The position numbers were made by a program, and so were the translations under genes. Of a stretch of 64,000 nt of DNA, positions 61,979-64,000 are shown piece by piece. The stretch comes from Parietichytrium sp. I65-24A. Its lineage: Eukaryota; Sar; Bigyra; Thraustochytrida; Thraustochytriidae. Below the pieces are notes generated by a model. That model saw nothing but the letters and a program-made list of their open reading frames with translations, was not told where the DNA came from and searched no databases. How positions within the stretch are numbered: the first letter of the stretch is position 1; the number at the start of each line of letters is the position of its first letter. The stretch is taken from positions 186,001-250,000 of the forward strand of contig BLSF01000052.1 of NCBI GenBank assembly GCA_012862575.1. The letters are read 5' to 3'.

Positions 61979-62443
61979 TCAATCAAGCATGTAGAAAAAC
62001 AACTCATAAGAGATGTAGAAAAAGCCAAGCACAATGCCCACCCAGTAGGCTTTTCTGGCGTAGTCTACAATAGACCAAAAGTTGCTGACAATTCGCGTGG
62101 ACAGAGAGTCCACTTCGTTTTCTACATGCAAGTCTTCTCGTTTGTAGCGATCCTGGATTTCAACCTCTTCTAAGCTCAGCACGTTTGCGTTTTCTGGGCG
62201 CTCCCAAGACCTTTCCCCTGTGCTCATGTTCTGAAAATAAATTCGACCTTGACTATTCTTGACCTCCTTCCAGAGGGACTTGAGCTCTTCCTTGGACATG
62301 TTGCTTTGTGGTGGAGCTCCGCTTTGAAGCCTACTTCCTGAAAACGCTAAAAGAGAAGGCAGCCGGTTCGGCCTCAGATTGAGCGCGGCTCGCCTTGAAG
62401 AAGGCCCCAGGCCAGGAAGACGTACAAAAGCAGCCGCGAGCAT
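61979..62443 (-). CDS. WW-domain protein with presequence and C-terminal membrane helix
   Basis: 154 residues from the ATG at 62443 (the frame begins three codons earlier at a TTG). The first ~50 residues are Arg/Leu/Ala-rich with no acidic residue (LAAAFVRLPGLGPSSRRAAL), typical of a mitochondrial or organelle presequence. A WW-type motif follows: LWKEVKNSQGRIYFQNMSTG then ERSWERPE, with the two Trp 22 residues apart and the terminal Pro. WW domains bind Pro-rich peptides. The C-terminus has one membrane helix (YWVGIVLGFFYISYELFFYM). A WW module exposed on an organelle membrane is inferred. No family name comes to mind. It is tail-to-tail with the BAR gene, only 62 bases away. Confidence 0.72.
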   Translation of the reverse strand: MLAAAFVRLPGLGPSSRRAALNLRPNRLPSLLAFSGSRLQSGAPPQSNMSKEELKSLWKEVKNSQGRIYFQNMSTGERSWERPENANVLSLEEVEIQDRYKREDLHVENEVDSLSTRIVSNFWSIVDYARKAYWVGIVLGFFYISYELFFYMLD

Positions 62444-63457
62444 CGTCAGCAACTCGATTCAAGGCTGCAAAACGGAAGCAGTAGTACCAAACAACTCAAG
62501 GAAAGTGAGGCACCTATGTGAGTTGAAGGCGGCACCCGAACAACAGGTGGAATCCTCCCTTGGCCTGCCTTGACTGGTTCCAGCTCTGCTCACAGCTCGC
62601 TCTTGTCTTGCCAACTTGCGTCCTCTCGCCGGCAGCACAACACAATTTATTCTCCACAATTATTCTCCACTGACTGGCCAGGGAAGGAGACTACTAGTAG
62701 CTAGATAGCTGGTTCCAGGAAACATTAACGCGTTCTGTAGTGAGATGAATTGTAAGAGTAGAGCTCGACTGCTACTGAGTGCTTTAGCAACTTCACCGCT
62801 GTGTTTCCTTTATGGCTAGTTGCTAGTAGACCTAGCTAGTAGCAGTCGCAGAAGTGTGAATACTCTTCTATGCTACAAACGTAGTGCGCAATGTGGATGC
62901 TATGCATGCGGCTATGAAAGCAAGTCTATATGAAAGAGTGCTAGGATCATCAGGTAAGACGGGAGCCCAGCGAGCCCAACCGTTTTCACTGTCTCCACGT
63001 ATTTCTATTGTTTCTTCCGATAGCGCACTAAGCTCCAGTTGCTGCGAACTTTTGCAACTTGAGTCGAAGGTGGTTTCCTGTTTCCGAATCTGTGCTCCAA
63101 TTGACAAAAATGGAGAGAAAGCAATAGCGAGCTGGTCGAGATAGTACACAGACTGAGCAGCAAACTCAAGCCGCGAGCTGCGAGCTGCGAGCTGAGAGCT
63201 GAGAGCTGAGGCGAGACGGCTGGGGTTGCCGTGGTAGCTTCGGTGCTGGCGCGCCACCAACACTGCTCAACAACAACAACAAAAAAGACACTGCTCAACA
63301 AAGGATCTGTGGAGCCAAGGCGCAAGCAAGAAGGCTCGCGGCAGGAGGTGCTTAGCCCCCCCAAGACGCCAGACGCCAGTCGCTTGACGATATCGACGTT
63401 TCGTGAAGGGGGAGCTTGACTAATTTTCGAATTCCACCAACTTTTCGAAAAGGTAGA
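62444..63457. other. Gene-free interval
   Basis: Divergent spacer between the WW-domain and C2 genes. CTAG-rich around 62690-62840; a GCTGCGAGCT-type repeat lies at 63176-63213. A 131-codon minus-strand frame (62868-63263) is not supported by any motif. Confidence 0.55.
63176..63213. repeat. GAGCTGCGAGCT / GAGAGCT short tandem repeat
   Basis: Three to five 7-nt units upstream of the C2-domain gene. Confidence 0.75.
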
Positions 63458-64000
63458 ATGAGGACGCTCTCCATCGAGGTGATAAGCGCCACCAAGCTGA
63501 AGAAGCTCGAAAGATTCATCTCGAAGCAAGATCCGTACGTCGTAGTCTCTAGTGACTCCAGGGAGGGGCGCACGGAGACCCACAAGGATGCAGGAGCAGA
63601 ACCACGATGGAAAGAAAAGGGCCTTCAGAACAAGATCACTCTGGAGCTGAAGGATGATGAGGTGCAAGTGATTCTTAAGGTGATGAATGACAATGGGAAA
63701 AAGGCTGCCACATTAATCGGAGAAGGAGTATTAAATATATCCGGCGTGCTAGAGCCGAACAGCGAGCAAATTGTCGACTTGCAAAACAAGGGAAAGCCAG
63801 CCGGGACACTGAAAATTTCGGCCTCCCTCTCCTCTGCCGCCAGCAACGCACTTCCTTCTACGGTCTCTCATAACGAGCCGACAACCGCAAGCAATGATCC
63901 ATCCGTTAGTATCAAGAAGCAGGAGTCCTCCGAGAGCCCGAGTACAAAGCCAACTCCAAAGCAGAAGGTTTCTGGTAGTGGTTCTGGAGACGGAGGCGGC
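63458..64000 (+). CDS. C2-domain protein (3' partial)
   Basis: ATG at 63458; 181 codons without a stop run off the right edge. The first ~125 residues form a C2 domain: LSIEVISATKLKKLE (strand 1), SKQDPYVVVS with the first Asp-Pro-Tyr calcium loop, EPRWKEK (the PxWxE strand), VILKVMNDNG, and LIGEGVLNISGVL ending at GTLKISASLSS. The second calcium loop reads NDNGKK, where stronger C2 domains have DxDxxxxD, so Ca2+ binding may be weak. After it comes a Ser/Thr/Pro/Lys-rich linker ending in GSGSGDGGG. Plant SRC2-type and protist C2 proteins with Pro/Gly-rich tails look like this; the C-terminal part is not in view. Membrane association is inferred. Confidence 0.88.
   Translation, partial: MRTLSIEVISATKLKKLERFISKQDPYVVVSSDSREGRTETHKDAGAEPRWKEKGLQNKITLELKDDEVQVILKVMNDNGKKAATLIGEGVLNISGVLEPNSEQIVDLQNKGKPAGTLKISASLSSAASNALPSTVSHNEPTTASNDPSVSIKKQESSESPSTKPTPKQKVSGSGSGDGGG

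Overview
This is nuclear DNA from a single-celled, flagellated eukaryote. The evidence is split genes with GT-AG introns (mostly 66-132 nt) and one GC-AG intron, long eukaryotic multidomain proteins (BEACH, SNF7, PP2A-B56, DUS3, WDR47-like), a mitochondrial carnitine/acylcarnitine carrier, TAM41, and two cilium-related families (CFAP157-like and CIBAR/FAM92-like). An AP2-domain regulator and a triose-phosphate-translocator-type carrier are also present. Together these suggest a protist with mixed 'plant-like' and 'animal-like' gene content. A stramenopile, for example a thraustochytrid-like organism, is my best guess, but only from gene content.

Layout. 0-16.8 kb: a truncated Pro-rich gene with CxCG/His zinc-like repeats, a coiled-coil protein, an ankyrin-LisH-CTLH-WD40 protein, a small three-exon membrane protein I assembled by hand, a seven-exon carnitine/acylcarnitine carrier with 11-nt and 4-nt microexons, a tail-anchored protein and an AP2 factor. 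16.8-24.5 kb: mostly gene-poor, with GA microsatellites around a 282-nt assembly gap, plus a few weak exon-like relics (HAUS6-like exon, a two-exon 86-aa frame, a broken frame near 20.4 kb). 24.5-30.8 kb: secreted apyrase, SNF7/CHMP4, and a factor with two bZIP regions around a C2H2 finger. 30.8-34.2 kb: gene-poor. 34.2-43 kb: CFAP157-like, a PP2A-B56/protein-kinase fusion, a DHH-DHHA2 phosphohydrolase (prune/PPX1-like) and a UPF0301 membrane protein. 43-64 kb: a 2712-aa BEACH protein, DUS3, WDR47-like, a TPT/DMT transporter, TAM41, CIBAR-like, a WW-domain membrane protein and a truncated C2-domain protein.

The genes are unrelated neighbours and do not form a pathway cluster. Recurrent themes are membrane trafficking (SNF7, BEACH, CIBAR), mitochondrial lipid metabolism (acylcarnitine carrier, TAM41), cilium/microtubule biology (CFAP157, CIBAR, WDR47-like, perhaps HAUS6), and WD40/LisH scaffolds. 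The two observations I rate highest are the single-ORF fusion of a PP2A-B56 regulatory subunit with a PDK1-like kinase, and the two consecutive microexons that rebuild the carrier's third transmembrane helix exactly.
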